51,771 bases of DNA from a virus. Location of the stretch: positions 1 to 51,771 of the IMG/VR virus record IMGVR_UViG_3300009788_000124; one strand, written 5' to 3'. The notes under the pieces were generated by a model. That model was given only the letters and a program-made list of their open reading frames with translations, searched no databases and was not told where the DNA came from. The position numbers and the translations under genes were made by a program. This document shows positions 1 to 10,616 of the stretch, one piece after another (position 1 is the stretch's first letter; every line of letters starts with the position of its first letter).

Positions 1-3000
1 ACATTAGCTGATCAGGCGGTAATTGAGTTTGAAGGATTGAATGAACATTCCTTACAAATTGCACAACAACCCATACCGGGAGCTGATTTGGCTCAGTTAC
101 AGGAAGCCTTTGAAAGTTTCCTTACAATTCCTTCGGAAACAAGTGTTGACGAGACGGCGCCAGCCGGCGAGGAAACCCAAGTCGAAGACTCCCAAGGTCC
201 TGAAATAAAGGCGACTGTTGAGGCCGGTTCTTTGGCCGAAACAGAGAGCCGTATTTCAGAATCTCGGGAGTCTGAGCTGAGCACTACGGAAATACAAACT
301 GCAGAGACAGATGTCGAGGCGTCAGCCGAGACCCAAGTCAAAGACGGGACCCCCGTCCCGGCTTTGCTGTCCCAAGAGAAAGATAGAGCGTCCGACGCTA
401 CCGAGCAGCAAGCCGAGCCGAAGGCAAAGGCGCCCGCTGCGGAGGTAGCTGAGGACGTAGATGCGGAGATTGAAGAGATAATCTCTGCAGATTCTGCGGA
501 GAATATTCAGGAAGAAGAGGAATTCATTATTCCGGGCATAAACGGGCCTGTAATAGAGCCAACTACCCAAACTGATACATTGGCTGCCTCAGAAGAAGAA
601 ACGGGCGTAGAGGAGCCTACAGAGCCTTCAGAACCCATAAAATTGGATGAAGCAGACTTAGAGAAAGCACGGATCACGGCAGAAGAGATTCAGAGCCTTT
701 TAAAAGAAGAAAATGTAACTCTGGATGATATTTCTTTTACCAGTGAAAATACACAAGAACAGTTTTTACAAAAGGTAGAAGAATTTGATGGGGATATTCG
801 TTTAGCTGCGGAAGATTTTCTAACTCGTTTGGAAGTTACGCATGGTGAAAGCGTCACCAGGTCTCCAACTAATCGAGTAAATGAGGAAATAGAAACTGAA
901 TTAATAGAGTCTACTCAGACTTTACTGAGTGGTAAAAAGTTAAAACCTACACTAATTAATCGTTTAAGTAACAGTGTTGACTTTATATCTGAGCCACTAG
1001 TACGACATTTAGCTGCATTAGTAGGTCGGAATAAACTTCCAACATCTAATTGGACAGAAAAACAGCTATTAGATACGAGAAATGACCTTAAAGCACGGTT
1101 TATCCAGCTTAAACTTCCGACTCAGATCTTACAAGGTATACAAAATAGTCGGGAAACAGTGAATTCTCTACTTGCTGCTGTCCCGAATGTATTCTCTACG
1201 TTGAATGAGCGAGGTACTAGGTCTAAATTCTACAGAGATATTGATGCAAGCTTCAAAGAACGCCAAGGATTCAATGGAGTTATAAATTTTGTTAATAACT
1301 TTGTAGTAACTTTTAATGATCTTCATCTAGGATTGTTAAATGATTTAGAAAATCCAAATAGTCCCTTTAACAAGGCAAATAGGGGAGCAGAAGGTGCTGC
1401 TATCGCACGAAGACTGCAGGAATACAGTTTACAATTCTTATTTCAAGCAGAGAATGGGGAAATAGATGAGAACTTCGCTACTATTATGGCGCTTGAAGCG
1501 GGTAATTGGTTAGTAGGAAATGGTGCTGGCACAGTTAATAAGACAAATGATTCAATTAACAGTCTCTTAGGTCGCTCATCTGGAGTTGAAATTACTAACT
1601 GGGAGAGAGAACGCTTTGGAAATGGCACTCTTGCCACTACAGTTATCACAAACATTGGTAATAGAGTACTTAGACAAGCAAATATTGCACTTAAGAACAA
1701 AGTTGACCTAGATCCACTGTTTGAAGAAAAATTAGCAGTTTCTATCGGTACTATGGTAGTTAGTACCTTAAAGAAGATGGATAGAGTAGAATTACATCCT
1801 ATTGAAGTTGGGTTGCGAACTAATCTTAGTAATCAGGTTGTTGATACGGCTGTTAATCCGAAAACCATAATGTACTTAATACACAACAAAACACAAAGTA
1901 CGGATCCAAATCAGGTAGGGTTTTATCAGGAAGCTGTAATTAACGAACAATTGAGAACTCAATTTCAGCAAGCCCGGCGACTTATGCGGGATGTCTTCTC
2001 TATTGATGCATATCAACGAGGACCGTCTGATAGCGCTCCGCCTGGGCCCACACATTATCAACATAGTTCAAGAGCTGCTCCTGTAAAACATACAAAGAAT
2101 TTGGAAAAAAATTCCAAACACCCATGGCGCCTTATTCCGTCGCATATTAAAGAATTTAATACGTGGACGAAAGAGCGTATGTTACAGGTCATGGGACAAA
2201 AGACTGAACAACAAATTGAAACGACTATTCATATTGATCATCGCTCTTCTATTGAATCTAAAAATGCACGGAATATTAGGTCTTACAATGATTTAACCCA
2301 TGCTATTAATGAATGGGGTACTGATGAATTTTATTTTGGACATCTTTTAATCAGCACTGGGCGTAATATGATCGATAGCAATATGATCAATCCTCAGGGT
2401 GATAAATTACACCGAGCCACAATGAGCATGTCAACCCATGCCATTACTTTAAAGTCCACAAGCTTACGTCCTCAAGGTATTAATCACACAAACTTGAATA
2501 AATTTAAGAGTGGATTAGCATTTGCTTTAGATATTGATTCCAGTGTTTTAACCACAGATGAAGTTATTACGGCTTTTGATGCTCGAATTAACAGTGAAGA
2601 TTATCAAGCAGCTTTGACAATAATGAGAGCAGAGCGAGCTGAAAGTGTTCAGTATACAAAAGAAGAGATGGATACTATTGCTCTTGTCTTGAGTGAAGAT
2701 GATGGACCCACGTCACTTATGGCGTTACGTGCTTGGGCAGATCTGTTAAGAGCGGGTGATCAGAATAAAAGACAAGTAACAGTCACTGCACCAGATGAAG
2801 CTGATGGTAAGACCAACGGGTATACTTCATTGTCCATGCAAATTGTACCGAATAATAGAAGTATTCTAAATACACTCGTGAGTCAGTATCAAGCAGGTGG
2901 TATTTTCTTCCGCAGGGATATTTACAAAGAGTATCCTGATTTTGCTGGAGAAAAAGGTACTAATGATAATTATCAGCAAGTTATTAAGGAGATGGAAAAA

Positions 3001-6000
3001 ATTGTAGAGGCCATGCGTAACGGTCAGAAGATTGTTCTACAGAATCCGCCTTTAGATAATTTTGGAAAAGAATTACCAGTATTGCCCGATCGTCGACTTA
3101 ATTTTGATCCTATTGGTTCAATAGAGAGGAATGTATTCATTCATTTGGATCGAAGCTTTGCAAAGTCACCATTGATGATTGGAGCATATGGTTCACAATA
3201 TCAATCAATTCGTAAAGCCAAAGCGGAAGATCAAGTTAGGGAAGCTAAAACAGAATTAGCTCTCGCAGGTGGGGAAGTTGTTACTGAAGAAAATTTGGAA
3301 GAGGCAAAGAAAGCTTATGCTATTCTATTAACTCGAAACCAGATTGTGGCACAAACCGGTCAAGGTAAAGAAACAAATGGCCAAGTAATGTATGAAGAAC
3401 GCTTAGCTTCCATGGCCAATATTACAACAGTAGAAGCTTTTTACAAACTCCGAACTTCACATAAAATACCGGTTCAATTTTGGACAGAATATAGCATAGC
3501 AACAGATATGTTATTCGGTCATGCCTTACAGGCTGACTTAGAAGTCCGTATGATGGGTTTTTATGATCTACGTAATGATTTGAATGATGCAGCCTGGCTG
3601 GCCAATAGAATATTTGTATCTGATTATAAACGGAGAGTGGCTCATTTTGAAAAAAGAAATGACGCTTTTCTTTCAGAAAAAGATCGTCAAACAATCCTTC
3701 GCAGTATGCGGAAACAAGGATTATTTCCAATTGTTAAATCGGCATTGTCCAACACAATTGAAGATGGTATTGAATTAACCAATTTCCAAAGAGAACCTAT
3801 TGATATCAAGGCTGCTCGTGGTAGATCTTATTTTTCAGAAAAAGAACAAATTAGTGATACTGGATATCGCACTGATGGTAGTAGTTTTACTCCATCCTCA
3901 ACTCATTCATTGACATCTGCTGTGACCACACCGACTCCTAATGCAGAAGTAGGCGTACGTGCAGTTGTAAATTTAATCTTATCTTCCGATGGTAGTGTTA
4001 TGAGCAATACCATGGGTCAATATGCTGCCCTGGGATTACATGATGCTATATATATGAGCCCAGAAACAGTGGATGAAGCAGGTACCTTTGCAAATCAACA
4101 GTTTGCTGAGGTTCATGAAAATTGGAATATGCCTGCAGAGATATTAGTGACTTTAGAAAGAATGTTACGGTTGATCGCAAAGAAAGATTCACGCCTCTCT
4201 GAAGCTGATAAGATAGAAATCTACCAAGATTTTCTAGCACATCGTACTAGGTTTGGCACTGTAGCAAAAACAGATACAACCCCGCCTATTATTTCTTTTA
4301 ACACATGGATTGCAGACTTAAGGACAGCTATTGATGAAAATACGGAAGGGCGGAAAAAACTCCATCAGCAAATTTCCCATGTGGCTAACTTTGCTAAAGA
4401 AGGGACCTCTCACTCAGTTTCCGATGCTACGGGGACGACAGTCCCAGTCAAAACACCGGAACTTGCGGAAGCGGCGGAGACGTGGAGAGCCGGATTAAAA
4501 CAGTTACAGGTAGAAGAACAAGAACGAGCTTGGACTGTTAAAAAAGATGCCATTATTGTTAAATTACATACTGCTATTCATAATGACGGGAATACAGATG
4601 ACATACTCCGGGATTGGTTTACTGCTACAGACAATATGTATCAGCCCAATGCTGAACATGTCTTAGATGTCTTATTTGGCGCCTACCAAGATTTATTTAA
4701 TGAAGATACGGATATTACACGTCTACGTGAATTGATCAATGTTACCCGAGCACAGCTTACTCTCCCAGATGGTATAACCGGTGAACCTCGAGCCATTCAA
4801 GTGAAAATGGCTGATTCTGCGGATATGGGAGTCACTGATGGTCGATACGATCCAGATGCTGGCATTATTTTCCTACGCAGTGATGCACGTAATTATATGG
4901 ATACACTGATGCATGAGATTGTACATGCCAGTGATGTTCGTGCATTAGAAAATCTGAGGAACGAAAAAGAAGAGGATTTCAATCAACTCTTAAAAGAATC
5001 TTTGACTTGGGCCCGGAGGAATGTCGCCGCTGCTGACGGCACCGCTGCAAGACTCGCTTCTCTCACCATTCTTAATACAGAAGATGACGTGTGGGCGGTT
5101 GCTGAATACATAGCCTGGTTAAATACGTCCCTGGAAGTTGTGGAAGGCCGGCAAGAATTTGTTTTTGGAATAGAGGGCAATACTGCACTCAATGCTTTAA
5201 CACGAGCCTTACAAACTTCTCCAAATAATAAAGCGCTGTATTCTGCCAGTGAGCAAGAGATTGATCAAGCCCTATTTGAAAAGGTAGATGCTCAGAATCT
5301 TACTGCTGAAAATTTAACCACTTTATTTGATAAGTTGAAAGCAATTGATACAGTTACTGTTACAGATGGTACCCAGCGGCTGTTTGATAATTTGATTAAG
5401 AATTTCTTACATGATGGTTTGCAATCAATTGATACTATTATTTACAAGCTTGCTACGAAAACAAATGGTGAACGGAATATCGGTAAAGTTTTATTGGATG
5501 AAAACCAGGCAGTCACATATCTACAGACTACTTCTAAGAATTACTTTAGCAGTCCATTGGAACAAAGTGCCCAGGAATTAGGTATCCACGAGATCTTACA
5601 TAGTATTTTCAAACATGCTATTAATCAGGATGTTCCGACTCAGTTAGCAATAACAGAACTACTTGAATTTGTATTTGAAGCCTTGGGTCCAGATGGTTGG
5701 AAAGCATTTATGCCAGAAGTTTCCATTGATCAGGCATTAGATGAAAAATTAGCGAAGCAACGGTATGATCACATCTTTTCACCAGTTCGAGGGAAGACTG
5801 AATTAAAGAATGCTAATCAGCATGAATTTATGGCTATTGCTTTGAGTAATCCCCAATTTATTGAGATTTTAAAAGGGTTGGATTATACAAATAATAAGCC
5901 TGTAGCGGAAGTTGGCATTATTGCATATCTTCTAAATCTATTGAAACAAGCTTTGAATTTTTTGAAACGGGAAGCTACTTTAGCAGATCCAAAGAATATG

Positions 6001-8841
6001 CATGAAGCAGTCACTGTTTTGGCAGGTGAAATCATTACTGTGAATCTGGCAGCACAGAAGACCACTGCTAAAAAACTTAGAACAGCTCATGCCAATAGCA
6101 AAATAAATAAAATGAATGATGCTGTTACTCACCAAGTAGCCAAGTTTACTGCGGTACAGCTTCAAAAATGGGCAGAACGAAATGAAAAGACGGGAGCTGA
6201 GACAGATGCACTAGTAGCAGAGAAAAATGTTTTATCTGGTTTAATATTGGCTACGAAGACTGCCACAGCTAACAGTTTGCTTGGTGCTAAAGATGCTAAG
6301 CAATTCCGTGAAGCCATGGAGACAGCGCTCTCTGGATTAAACAAGAATGGTCATATCTATCAATGGTTAACAGAAATTTTACCTTGGGCCGATCGTAACA
6401 GAGATTATGTCGATTTAATTAGAACAGCTTCAACAGAAATTGATACCTTGAATCAAGAAATTGTAGCTCATACACGTAAAGGTTTATTAGAGTATTTTGA
6501 TCCAAAATCAATAGAACGTACAATCGCAGTACGTGAAGCAATAAGTCAGGTATTTTTAGATACGGATTTATCTGCATTAATGTCGGGGTCGTTAGCATTA
6601 CTTTCTGGTCAAATATTAAATTTGTTATCGGATCCAAATTTAATTACTCAACGGATTTTATCATTAGAGGCTGCATTGGACCGAACTGCTCCTGCAGAAC
6701 TTGTTTCTGCCTATAATGATCAAAGTAAAAGTTTAGCTAGAATACAAATGCGAGGCATTAGTGATTTAGTTGAAATGCCGATGACAAACATAGAAAGAAT
6801 TGTAAAACAACATATGTTTGAGGCAAAAGATCGAATTGAAGTTCCCAATGAAACAGAGATAATCGATATTCTGGATCATTTGACTACCTTACACGCTTTA
6901 CAGTATGTAAGTCCAAATACCCTTTCTACTGTTTTTGATATCATGGAGCATGAAGCTAATAGACCTGTTATTTTGAATGGTTTTACTGGTATGTTAACAA
7001 CTATGCTCAATTATAAAAAATTGGCCATGGAGCAGAATTTCAGTAAAAATCCTCGAAATATGTGGAAAGGACATACTGCTGAATTATTTGATGAAGACCT
7101 ACAGTTAGAAACTGTTACAGATACACCAAAGAATCGTTTAGAGATGTCTCGGAGGAATTTCACTTTGGTATCAGAGGATCCGTTACCCCGAGATATAGAT
7201 GACCCGTTGCGAAGTGTTAATACCTTACTGTATAAAAATAAAAAAGGTATTGCTCCATATCAAGCTGGCTTAATAAGTTTGCAAGATCAAAAGAAGGTAG
7301 GTACCGGACTATATGATTCATTTTTCCAAGCTGCACCTGGCGGAACAAGTAAACGGCGAATAGCTGCGGTAGCCCACAGGCAATTTAAACAGCTTCGAGC
7401 AATAAAATTACAGAAAGCTTATGCTCAACAAGTTGGAGGTGCTGCTGTATCTGATGGACCTAAAATGATACCTCTTTTCGATGAGAATGACGTTATGATC
7501 GATTCTCGTTATATCATGTCTCGAGCTACGAAAAAAGAACATTTGAAGCGTCGGGATATGTTTGATGAATTGATACCAGCAATGTTTGCCACAATTAATA
7601 ATAAAGCCAAAACTTTAACTTTGAATGAAGAAGCTGTTAAGGCAATGCATGATGATTATCTTGAAAATAAGGATAATGAAGATGTTCGCTTCCTAGCTGT
7701 AGGCCGTAACGTCAAAAGTGAAGAAGGTCGACGGTTATGGGATATATTACCAAAAGCCACTCAGATCTCTTCTGAGGCGCTCTGGGGTGCACAATTAATG
7801 TACATTCGAGATGACGCTGCGAATATGGTACTCGGTCTTCGTAAAATGTCCATTGCTAACAATCAATTTCTGGGTTCCAGCGCTCCTATCGTTGCACAAG
7901 CAGAAAAATTATGGCAAGAATGGATCCAATGGGAACGGTTGAAGATTGCAGTACTTAATCCAGTTGTAGTGTTTGGCAATATTATTTCAAACTATATGTT
8001 ATTGCTGTCACAGGGAATTCCTCTTAAATACATTAATCGAGGAATGAAACAAGCAGTCCTGGGAATGAACAAATATCGTTCAGATCTCAGAAAGCGTAAT
8101 AAATTACAAATGGATATTAATAATTTAAAAATCTTAGGTCAACCCACACGAATGATGGAAGCTCGCTTAGCTCGTTTCGAGGCTGCCTTACAAGTTAATC
8201 CAGTAAGGAAGCTTGTTGCTGAAGGACTCTTTACCAGTATTGTAGAAGAGTTTGGTTTTGATGAACAATCAACTCGTAAGAAACTTACTACTCGATTAAT
8301 GGATAGAATTGGAGGAGTAGCAGGATCCAAGTCAGTTGCCAAAGTAACAGCAGAAGCATTTATGTTTCCAGGGTCTAATACTTTCCAGTTTGCTCTGCTT
8401 GCGACACAGTATGGTGACTTTGTGGGCCGATTTATCAAATACAATTGGGATACTCAGGTAATGAAGATGGATGAACGGAAAGCAATCCATGAGTCCCTGG
8501 ATACATTTATTTACTACAATCTTCCACAGAATAAGATACTATTAGCATTGAATGATAATGGCGCCTTGATGTTTACAAAATTCTTCTTTAGAATTCAACA
8601 TATTGTTCTTAGAACATTCAAACGGAACCCTGTACAAACGTCATTAGTATTTGGTTTACAGCAATTAACAGATAACAAATCTGCAGAAGAAAACATTTTG
8701 AATTATGCTTTTTTGAATGGTGGTACTGGTAAATTCAATCCGTTTATTTGGGATAGAATTGGATTAGAGGCATTAGAACCTACTATTTGGCGTTGGTTTA
8801 GTTGGCTTCCAAAAATATTTTGGAACCCAGACAGCACATAA
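1..8841 (+). CDS. N4-type virion RNA polymerase (giant, 5' end outside window)
   Basis: The frame is open to the first base, so the start lies upstream; residues here are numbered from the TTG at 37 (2934 aa). Seen: an acidic low-complexity N-terminus (about 15-210), then single-subunit T7-like polymerase motifs: motif A DEADGKTNG (catalytic D923), motif B with R1039, K1043, Y1051-G1052 (spacing R-x3-K-x7-YG as in N4 vRNAP) and motif C GLHDA (H1335, D1336). Beyond the polymerase lie two HExxH sites, HEIVH (1626) and HEILH (1851, with possible third ligand E1930 in HEFMAIALSNP). The C-terminus (about 2640-2800) resembles the large polyvalent protein C-terminal type. Known: in N4 this enzyme is packaged, enters with the DNA and transcribes early genes from hairpin promoters. 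Inferred: same role here. N4 vRNAP is about 3500 aa, so several hundred residues may be missing upstream. Confidence 0.92.
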   Translation, partial: TLADQAVIEFEGLNEHSLQIAQQPIPGADLAQLQEAFESFLTIPSETSVDETAPAGEETQVEDSQGPEIKATVEAGSLAETESRISESRESELSTTEIQTAETDVEASAETQVKDGTPVPALLSQEKDRASDATEQQAEPKAKAPAAEVAEDVDAEIEEIISADSAENIQEEEEFIIPGINGPVIEPTTQTDTLAASEEETGVEEPTEPSEPIKLDEADLEKARITAEEIQSLLKEENVTLDDISFTSENTQEQFLQKVEEFDGDIRLAAEDFLTRLEVTHGESVTRSPTNRVNEEIETELIESTQTLLSGKKLKPTLINRLSNSVDFISEPLVRHLAALVGRNKLPTSNWTEKQLLDTRNDLKARFIQLKLPTQILQGIQNSRETVNSLLAAVPNVFSTLNERGTRSKFYRDIDASFKERQGFNGVINFVNNFVVTFNDLHLGLLNDLENPNSPFNKANRGAEGAAIARRLQEYSLQFLFQAENGEIDENFATIMALEAGNWLVGNGAGTVNKTNDSINSLLGRSSGVEITNWERERFGNGTLATTVITNIGNRVLRQANIALKNKVDLDPLFEEKLAVSIGTMVVSTLKKMDRVELHPIEVGLRTNLSNQVVDTAVNPKTIMYLIHNKTQSTDPNQVGFYQEAVINEQLRTQFQQARRLMRDVFSIDAYQRGPSDSAPPGPTHYQHSSRAAPVKHTKNLEKNSKHPWRLIPSHIKEFNTWTKERMLQVMGQKTEQQIETTIHIDHRSSIESKNARNIRSYNDLTHAINEWGTDEFYFGHLLISTGRNMIDSNMINPQGDKLHRATMSMSTHAITLKSTSLRPQGINHTNLNKFKSGLAFALDIDSSVLTTDEVITAFDARINSEDYQAALTIMRAERAESVQYTKEEMDTIALVLSEDDGPTSLMALRAWADLLRAGDQNKRQVTVTAPDEADGKTNGYTSLSMQIVPNNRSILNTLVSQYQAGGIFFRRDIYKEYPDFAGEKGTNDNYQQVIKEMEKIVEAMRNGQKIVLQNPPLDNFGKELPVLPDRRLNFDPIGSIERNVFIHLDRSFAKSPLMIGAYGSQYQSIRKAKAEDQVREAKTELALAGGEVVTEENLEEAKKAYAILLTRNQIVAQTGQGKETNGQVMYEERLASMANITTVEAFYKLRTSHKIPVQFWTEYSIATDMLFGHALQADLEVRMMGFYDLRNDLNDAAWLANRIFVSDYKRRVAHFEKRNDAFLSEKDRQTILRSMRKQGLFPIVKSALSNTIEDGIELTNFQREPIDIKAARGRSYFSEKEQISDTGYRTDGSSFTPSSTHSLTSAVTTPTPNAEVGVRAVVNLILSSDGSVMSNTMGQYAALGLHDAIYMSPETVDEAGTFANQQFAEVHENWNMPAEILVTLERMLRLIAKKDSRLSEADKIEIYQDFLAHRTRFGTVAKTDTTPPIISFNTWIADLRTAIDENTEGRKKLHQQISHVANFAKEGTSHSVSDATGTTVPVKTPELAEAAETWRAGLKQLQVEEQERAWTVKKDAIIVKLHTAIHNDGNTDDILRDWFTATDNMYQPNAEHVLDVLFGAYQDLFNEDTDITRLRELINVTRAQLTLPDGITGEPRAIQVKMADSADMGVTDGRYDPDAGIIFLRSDARNYMDTLMHEIVHASDVRALENLRNEKEEDFNQLLKESLTWARRNVAAADGTAARLASLTILNTEDDVWAVAEYIAWLNTSLEVVEGRQEFVFGIEGNTALNALTRALQTSPNNKALYSASEQEIDQALFEKVDAQNLTAENLTTLFDKLKAIDTVTVTDGTQRLFDNLIKNFLHDGLQSIDTIIYKLATKTNGERNIGKVLLDENQAVTYLQTTSKNYFSSPLEQSAQELGIHEILHSIFKHAINQDVPTQLAITELLEFVFEALGPDGWKAFMPEVSIDQALDEKLAKQRYDHIFSPVRGKTELKNANQHEFMAIALSNPQFIEILKGLDYTNNKPVAEVGIIAYLLNLLKQALNFLKREATLADPKNMHEAVTVLAGEIITVNLAAQKTTAKKLRTAHANSKINKMNDAVTHQVAKFTAVQLQKWAERNEKTGAETDALVAEKNVLSGLILATKTATANSLLGAKDAKQFREAMETALSGLNKNGHIYQWLTEILPWADRNRDYVDLIRTASTEIDTLNQEIVAHTRKGLLEYFDPKSIERTIAVREAISQVFLDTDLSALMSGSLALLSGQILNLLSDPNLITQRILSLEAALDRTAPAELVSAYNDQSKSLARIQMRGISDLVEMPMTNIERIVKQHMFEAKDRIEVPNETEIIDILDHLTTLHALQYVSPNTLSTVFDIMEHEANRPVILNGFTGMLTTMLNYKKLAMEQNFSKNPRNMWKGHTAELFDEDLQLETVTDTPKNRLEMSRRNFTLVSEDPLPRDIDDPLRSVNTLLYKNKKGIAPYQAGLISLQDQKKVGTGLYDSFFQAAPGGTSKRRIAAVAHRQFKQLRAIKLQKAYAQQVGGAAVSDGPKMIPLFDENDVMIDSRYIMSRATKKEHLKRRDMFDELIPAMFATINNKAKTLTLNEEAVKAMHDDYLENKDNEDVRFLAVGRNVKSEEGRRLWDILPKATQISSEALWGAQLMYIRDDAANMVLGLRKMSIANNQFLGSSAPIVAQAEKLWQEWIQWERLKIAVLNPVVVFGNIISNYMLLLSQGIPLKYINRGMKQAVLGMNKYRSDLRKRNKLQMDINNLKILGQPTRMMEARLARFEAALQVNPVRKLVAEGLFTSIVEEFGFDEQSTRKKLTTRLMDRIGGVAGSKSVAKVTAEAFMFPGSNTFQFALLATQYGDFVGRFIKYNWDTQVMKMDERKAIHESLDTFIYYNLPQNKILLALNDNGALMFTKFFFRIQHIVLRTFKRNPVQTSLVFGLQQLTDNKSAEENILNYAFLNGGTGKFNPFIWDRIGLEALEPTIWRWFSWLPKIFWNPDST

Positions 8842-8893
8842 AATCATGTATACTAGTGTTAAAATTGCATCAATATTGGTAGAATAGTTTATT

Positions 8894-9049
8894 ATGATTT
8901 TACAGAATGTTTTACAACCCGTATTTACAGAGCCTTTGATGCCTAATGGACAACTTTGGCCTGATCAGGCACCAGCAGAAGCATTGTATAATGTAGATGG
9001 TGAGGCACTTAAATTTGTCGATGGAGATTATATTGAAACAGTGGACTAA
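8894..9049 (+). CDS. Small hypothetical protein, 51 aa
   Basis: ATG at 8894 to TAA at 9049, directly after the virion polymerase gene. The protein starts MILQNVLQPVFTEPLMPNG and ends YIETVD; it is acidic, with no membrane segment or recognised domain. Its last 17 bases overlap the start of the fibre gene, whose GGAG ribosome site lies inside this gene, so the two are probably translationally coupled. The short proline-rich N-terminus looks like a small virion or tail-associated protein, but that is a guess. No strong ribosome binding site is visible in front of it. Confidence 0.6.
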   Translation: MILQNVLQPVFTEPLMPNGQLWPDQAPAEALYNVDGEALKFVDGDYIETVD

Positions 9050-10586
9050 AAATATAGCATTACTTGCTCTCGCCTTCTCTTTATCTGCTCAAGGACAATT
9101 AGTTACAGATAGAAATGAAGCAGCATCTGTAAATGAAACTGACGTATTTTATATTGTTGAATCAGATGGTTTAACAGATTGGAAATTACCATTTTCCGTA
9201 CTTCGGAGTGAACTTGATCCTGGATATCTAATAAATGATGGCAGTGTACCTTTGACAGCAAATTGGGATATTGGAGCATATACAATAACGGGTACGCAAT
9301 TTGTAAGTGATATTCCTACAGGAACTGCTCCACTTGTAGTAGCTTCTACTACTGAGGTGGCTAATTTAAATTCAGCAACAGCAGGCTTAGCAACAACTGT
9401 TACTACAAATGCTAATTTAACAGGGCACGTAACTTCAACAGGAAATGCGGCAATACTTGGTTCCTTTACACTGGCTCAATTGAATACAGCTATTTCTGAT
9501 GGAAGTGCTGGAGCAGCATTTGATACGATTTACACTGCCGATGATAACTATGGTATTGGCACAACGGCTGTTGATTCTATTACCACGGGTGATCGAAACA
9601 TTGGTATTGGAACTAATGCATTAACTACTAATAATTCTGGTGCCGACAATATTGCGATTGGGATGAGGGCTTTAGATACTCAAAGTGGTAATGCACATAG
9701 AAATGTTGCCATTGGTACTGATGCAGGTACTGCAAATATAACAGGTGATGACAGTGTATATATTGGATTTGAAGCTGGATTAACTGGTACTGCAAATGGA
9801 CAAGTTAATATAGGACCTCATGCTGGTGGAGGTAATGGGACAGATAGTATTGCCATTGGCCATGATGCAGGAGAAACCGCAAGTTCAAATTCAAATTCAA
9901 TTATGATTGGAAAATGGGCCGGTCAAGATGCTGACGCGGCTAGTCAGGTTTTAATTGGTTATCAAGCAGGAATTTCATCTGATGGTTCGCTCAATACAGC
10001 ACTTGGTTATGCAGCAGGAAGTGGATTAACCAGTGGTGCAGCGAATACATTGCTTGGCGCGAACGCTGGTGACAACGTTACTACAGGTGGTGAAAATATT
10101 GTTATTGGTTATTTGGTTGATGCTCCAAGTGCTACAGTAAGCAGACAAATTCAAATTGGGTCCAGAGCAGCCGTTCCAACTATTACAGGTAGTATGGGTA
10201 CCTATATTGATGAAGACGTATCAGGATTAAATACTACTATTAATGGGTCATCTGCAATGCCTGGTGCATCTACTTTTCTTGACGGTGGAGATTTAATTTT
10301 AAATGGTGGAGCAGGAGCAACTACAGGAATCGGCATTGGTGGTGATTTAATTCTCAATGGTGGTTTGAAAGGTGCTACTGGTACTCAAGGTAAAATTGTT
10401 CTAAATGACGTATATAATGTTGCTGCAGTATACACAGTAGCTACACTACCAACACCTGCAGTTGGTGATGTAGCAAGAGTATCAGATGCAGATACACCCG
10501 CAATGGGTTCAACAGTATCTGGTGGTGCGGCTGCAGCGGCATTGGTCTGGTATAATGGCGCTAACTGGACCGTTATCGGAATCTAA
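9033..10586 (+). CDS. Beta-roll fibre protein with signal peptide
   Basis: Start chosen at TTG 9033 (517 aa): a GGAG lies 6 bases upstream and the product then begins MKQWTKNIALLALAFSLSAQ, a textbook signal peptide. An ATG at 8997 would add 12 residues and bury it. The middle (about 170-380) is built from repeats around NIAIG..A, as in YadA/Hia-type head domains and many fibres: NIGIGTNAL, NIAIGMRAL, NVAIGTDAG, SIAIGHDAG, VLIGYQAG. The C-terminus (VATLPTPAVGDVARVSDA ... YNGANWTVIGI) is a common phage-fibre ending. Inferred role: receptor-binding or decorating fibre. A Sec signal on a virion protein is unusual; the mature protein may instead be exported to the host envelope. Confidence 0.75.
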   Translation: MKQWTKNIALLALAFSLSAQGQLVTDRNEAASVNETDVFYIVESDGLTDWKLPFSVLRSELDPGYLINDGSVPLTANWDIGAYTITGTQFVSDIPTGTAPLVVASTTEVANLNSATAGLATTVTTNANLTGHVTSTGNAAILGSFTLAQLNTAISDGSAGAAFDTIYTADDNYGIGTTAVDSITTGDRNIGIGTNALTTNNSGADNIAIGMRALDTQSGNAHRNVAIGTDAGTANITGDDSVYIGFEAGLTGTANGQVNIGPHAGGGNGTDSIAIGHDAGETASSNSNSIMIGKWAGQDADAASQVLIGYQAGISSDGSLNTALGYAAGSGLTSGAANTLLGANAGDNVTTGGENIVIGYLVDAPSATVSRQIQIGSRAAVPTITGSMGTYIDEDVSGLNTTINGSSAMPGASTFLDGGDLILNGGAGATTGIGIGGDLILNGGLKGATGTQGKIVLNDVYNVAAVYTVATLPTPAVGDVARVSDADTPAMGSTVSGGAAAAALVWYNGANWTVIGI

Positions 10587-10616
10587 AACGAATAGAGTAA
10601 TAACTGAGGAAATAAA

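Noticed and set aside
4046-6637. Antisense open frames inside the virion polymerase gene
   Set aside because: Shadows of the coding strand without ribosome sites or recognisable protein character.
9600-10100. NIAIG-type repeats as DNA repeats or a CRISPR-like array
   Set aside because: The periodicity is in the protein only; codons vary and spacing is irregular. No CRISPR array was seen anywhere.
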